This document shows, piece after piece, positions 5,514-7,098 of a stretch of 7,098 nucleotides of DNA. The notes under the pieces were generated by a model. It was not told the origin of the DNA. It did not search any database and saw nothing but the letters and a program-made list of their open reading frames with translations. Origin of the DNA: Gemmatimonadota bacterium. GTDB taxonomy: Bacteria; Gemmatimonadota; Gemmatimonadetes; Gemmatimonadales; GWC2-71-9. The stretch spans positions 1-7,098 of the forward strand of contig QHUD01000065.1 in the NCBI GenBank assembly GCA_003221085.1, given 5' to 3'. Each line of letters opens with the position of its first letter. The first letter of the stretch is position 1. The translations under genes and the position numbers were made by a program.

Positions 5514-5556
5514 TTGGGACCAGAAGGTCCCGGGTTCAAATCCCGGCGCCCCGACT
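5514..5556 (+). repeat. Right 43-bp repeat: displaced tRNA-Pro 3' fragment (candidate attR)
   Basis: This is an exact copy of 1941-1983, comprising the anticodon loop from its second base, the 3' anticodon strand, the T arm and the acceptor 3' strand plus 2 nt. It lacks a matching 5' half, so no functional tRNA is made. Just upstream, AGCGCGTC (5506-5513) matches 1929-1936 of the tRNA with a 4-nt deletion (TGGT), and weak similarity may continue further left. Confidence 0.85.
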
Positions 5557-5613
5557 TGAAACCTAGGTCCTTTACCAATTGACAGCCTCCACTGGCGCCT
5601 TCAGGTTCAGGAC

Positions 5614-5994
5614 ATGGAGCCAGTCCGAGACACTCTGCCGGGCGCGTGGGCCCGTTTGAAGCAGGACGTGAGCTGCGGCCTCAGGCGAGGGGCCTGGTAT
5701 CGGGTCGTGGGACTCACCACGGAGGAGGCCGTCCTCCAGGTGCCACGGCGCGAACGAGTCCGGGTCCCGCGACGGTTCCTGCAAACGCTCTTCTCCCGCC
5801 CGCGCCACTGGACCGTCGTGCCGCGTCCCGCGAACGCCGACAACCTGCCGGAGCATTGGCGGTCCCGCTATGCCGTCTGCCCGGTGTGCCGCACCCGCGC
5901 GCCCATCACCGGGTACACCCACGACATGCGATGCGCCAGCTGCAACGGGGAGTTCGGGATCGCTTGGGATGAGCGGTATTTGACGCCGGGGTGA
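5614..5994 (+). CDS. Small zinc-ribbon protein, function unknown
   Basis: This 126-residue, Arg-rich cytoplasmic protein has no signal peptide or membrane segment. The N-terminal part (WARLKQDVSCGLRRGAWYRVV, 12-32) leads into a short beta-rich region with VLQVPRRERVRVPRRFL (40-56) that reads like a small barrel or binding module. HWTVVPRP (65-72) follows. The C-terminal zinc ribbon has CPVC (89-92) and CASC (107-110), 14 residues apart, and ends in a conserved-looking EFGIAWDERYL. I recall similar hypothetical proteins from Gemmatimonadota but no assigned role. The ATG at 5614 has only a modest Shine-Dalgarno (CAGG, 8 nt upstream). The gene lies just outside the right-hand tRNA repeat, in the presumed native chromosome. 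Confidence 0.8.
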   Translation: MEPVRDTLPGAWARLKQDVSCGLRRGAWYRVVGLTTEEAVLQVPRRERVRVPRRFLQTLFSRPRHWTVVPRPANADNLPEHWRSRYAVCPVCRTRAPITGYTHDMRCASCNGEFGIAWDERYLTPG

Positions 5995-6068
5995 GGCCCG
6001 CCCGGGGCGGGAACTTCAGGGCGGCATCGGTGGTTTATAGACCGTCACGGTCCCGTGGCGAGATCACT

Positions 6069-6245
6069 ATGACGACCAAGAAGCGCGATGTCACCAAACG
6101 CCGGTCGCCCAGTGCGTGCCGGCACACTCAGCAATACGAAACCGATTGGCTCGGCCGCACCTATTTGGGCTGTCCGATCTGCAACCGTTGGACACGCATG
6201 AAGGCCAAACCGGCGCCCGCCGACGGCAAACGTCTGGCGGCGTGA
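6069..6245 (+). CDS. Very small Cys-motif protein, function unknown
   Basis: This 58-residue basic protein has a Lys/Arg-rich start (MTTKKRDVTKRRS). A possible metal site follows: Cys 17 and His 19 (CRH), then CPIC at 35-38 after the segment YETDWLGRTYLG. The tail is Lys/Pro/Ala-rich. The C-x-H plus CxxC pattern suggests a single small zinc knuckle, possibly nucleic-acid binding. The frame is open upstream to 5991, but the ATG at 6069 has GGCGAG 6 nt upstream and starts the protein-like part. It follows the 126-residue zinc-ribbon gene by 74 nt on the same strand and ends shortly before a strong terminator, so the two are probably co-transcribed. Confidence 0.6.
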   Translation: MTTKKRDVTKRRSPSACRHTQQYETDWLGRTYLGCPICNRWTRMKAKPAPADGKRLAA

Positions 6246-6252
6246 AGACCAG

Positions 6253-6281
6253 AGGGGCCAGGACACGGTGTCCTGGCCCCT
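6253..6281. terminator. Bidirectional hairpin terminator between convergent genes
   Basis: A14-nt arm at 6253-6266 (AGGGGCCAGGACAC) is perfectly complementary to 6268-6281, with a single G at the centre; physically it is an 11-12 bp stem with a small loop. The + strand tail is TGTTTCATT-like and moderately T-rich. It lies 7 nt after the small Cys-motif gene and 3 nt before the stop codon of the convergent dehydrogenase gene, so it can serve both. Confidence 0.85.
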
Positions 6282-6284
6282 GTT

Positions 6285-7098
6285 TCATTCTCCGTAGGGA
6301 ATCCAGATGTTCTTGACCTGAGTCGCCTGTCTCAGGAATTCCCGCCCTTCCCCCTGTCTGGCGTCGGTCCAGTCTCTCGCATGCCACTCGACCCAGGTCC
6401 GCTTCATGTTCCCCGCTGACGCCCGCTCGACCTCGGCGCCGGCCGCCTGGTTGCCGAAGTACCACACGAGGTCCACGTCATCGTGCTCCGCCAGCACTTT
6501 CGCGAGTGCGTCCTTGTCCCCGGTGACGATGTTGATCACTCCGGCGGGTACGTCCGAGGCCTCGAGTACGGTATACAGCTCGGTGCCGGCGAGCGGATGA
6601 GCCTCGGACGGGATCGCGACCACGGTGTTGCCGACCGCGACGGCGGGGGCGACGAGCGACACAAACCCCAACAGGGGCTCCTCTTCGGGGCAGGCGATGC
6701 CGCTTACGCCGACGGGTTCGTTCATGGCGAGGGTGACGCCCCGGATCGGCGTCTGGTGCACAGCCCCGTCGTACTTGTCGGCCCACGCCGCATAGGAGAA
6801 GAGTCGCGCGATGGTCGCGTCCACCTCCCGACGCCCGTCGCCCACATCGCGACCCGTCATCCCTGAGATCCGCTCGGCGAACTCGTCGGCCCGCTGCGCC
6901 AGGTTCTCGGCGAGGTAGTACAGAACCTGCCCGCGATTGTGGCCGCTCGTCCTCGCCCATGCCTCGGCGGCGTGCGCCGCTTCGACCGCGTTCCGAATGT
7001 CCTTGCGGTTCCCCTCCGCGACCTCGGCCAGGAGGGCACCTGACGGGGATAGGATCTTCCGGCTGTAGCCTTGATCCGGCCGCACCTGTTGGCCGCCG
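6285..7098 (-). CDS. Aldehyde dehydrogenase family protein (ALDH16-like), C-terminal non-catalytic domain
   Basis: This is the last ~270 residues of a protein that enters from the right edge; the GTG at 7085 is internal. The fold signature is aldehyde dehydrogenase: RKILSPSGALLAEVAEGNRKDIRNAVEAA near the start, WADKYDG, GVTLAMNEPVGVSGIACP, then LVAPAVAVGNTVVAIPSE and SDVPAGVINIVTGDKDAL. The catalytic and cofactor residues are altered. The usual PWNFP reads PEEEP, the Lys of VVLKPSE is Ile, the FTGS glycine site reads YFGN, ELGG reads EWHA, and no G-Q-x-C segment follows. The chain ends soon after in QGEGREFLRQATQVKNIWIPYGE. This fits the C-terminal half of the ALDH16 type, where the N-terminal domain does the oxidation. 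The N-terminal domain lies outside the window. Confidence 0.88.
   Translation of the reverse strand, partial: GGQQVRPDQGYSRKILSPSGALLAEVAEGNRKDIRNAVEAAHAAEAWARTSGHNRGQVLYYLAENLAQRADEFAERISGMTGRDVGDGRREVDATIARLFSYAAWADKYDGAVHQTPIRGVTLAMNEPVGVSGIACPEEEPLLGFVSLVAPAVAVGNTVVAIPSEAHPLAGTELYTVLEASDVPAGVINIVTGDKDALAKVLAEHDDVDLVWYFGNQAAGAEVERASAGNMKRTWVEWHARDWTDARQGEGREFLRQATQVKNIWIPYGE

Larger units (their letters stand above)
1941..5556. mobile_element. Possible tRNA-Pro-targeted genomic islet bounded by 43-bp direct repeats
   Basis: The segment runs from the 3' part of tRNA-Pro to an exact copy of that part 3.57 kb downstream. Identity is 43 nt, from the anticodon loop through 2 nt past the tRNA end. 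An integrating element that uses a tRNA gene as attB leaves an intact tRNA at one end and its displaced 3' fragment at the other, which is what is seen. Cargo is three minus-strand genes for exported proteins. No integrase, recombinase or excisionase gene is visible, so any element is either decayed, mobilised in trans, or not an element at all. GC varies: 3181-3300 counts about 54% against 72-78% in single lines of the left cluster, but the di-haem gene is GC-rich. The alternative is tRNA duplication followed by decay. Confidence 0.4.
5272..5613. other. Non-coding stretch upstream of the di-haem gene, containing the tRNA fragment
   Basis: This 342-nt stretch separates the divergent di-haem (-) and zinc-ribbon (+) genes, so promoters in both directions are expected. 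It holds the hairpin at 5488-5510 and the tRNA-Pro 3' copy at 5514-5556. Nothing recognisable was found in 5341-5480. A TTGACA at 5579-5584 is a perfect -35 match, but only a poor -10 (CAGGTT, 17 nt on) follows, very near the next start codon. Confidence 0.5.

Noticed and set aside
5579..5607. Sigma-70 type promoter before the zinc-ribbon gene
   Set aside because: TTGACA is perfect, but the -10 at correct spacing (CAGGTT) is poor and would put the transcript start almost on the ATG. Mentioned only as a possibility.

Overview
The window looks like chromosome from a GC-rich, Gram-negative soil-type bacterium. A standalone heptose-1-phosphate adenylyltransferase implies LPS heptose synthesis, two lipoproteins are predicted, and the house genes are strongly GC-biased (single 60-base lines of hldE2/rdgB count 72-78% GC). 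The gene families (two-domain ALDH16-type dehydrogenase, small zinc-ribbon proteins, choice-of-anchor proteins) remind me of Gemmatimonadota, but that is an impression, not a test.

Region 1 (1-1497, + strand) is a tight housekeeping cluster: the 3' end of a CPA2-type cation/proton antiporter, then rfaE2 and rdgB, joined by 4-nt ATGA and GTGA stop/start overlaps. Region 2 (1498-1907) has no intact gene. It holds a minus-strand fragment with the N-terminal ~95 residues of a protein that breaks off next to the rdgB stop. Region 3 starts with an intact tRNA-Pro(UGG) at 1908-1981.

Region 4 (1984-5556) is the most interesting part. The last 43 nt of the tRNA region recur exactly at 5514-5556, and identity begins inside the anticodon loop. 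This is the geometry left by tRNA-targeted site-specific integration, although a decayed second tRNA copy is also possible. No integrase is visible. The ~3.5 kb between the copies holds three minus-strand genes whose products all appear exported: a di-haem DUF1111-family lipoprotein, a lipoprotein resembling the post-COAP-1 domain, and a choice-of-anchor-P-like secreted protein. The last two are 52 nt apart and probably one operon. Upstream of them are a 30-bp tandem repeat and a 12-bp palindrome; hairpins lie downstream.

Region 5 (5614-6245, + strand) encodes two small cysteine-motif proteins of unknown function. A long bidirectional hairpin terminator separates them from region 6 (6285-7098, - strand), the C-terminal end of an aldehyde dehydrogenase-like protein. 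Its domain lacks the usual catalytic residues, as expected for the second half of an ALDH16-type two-domain enzyme.
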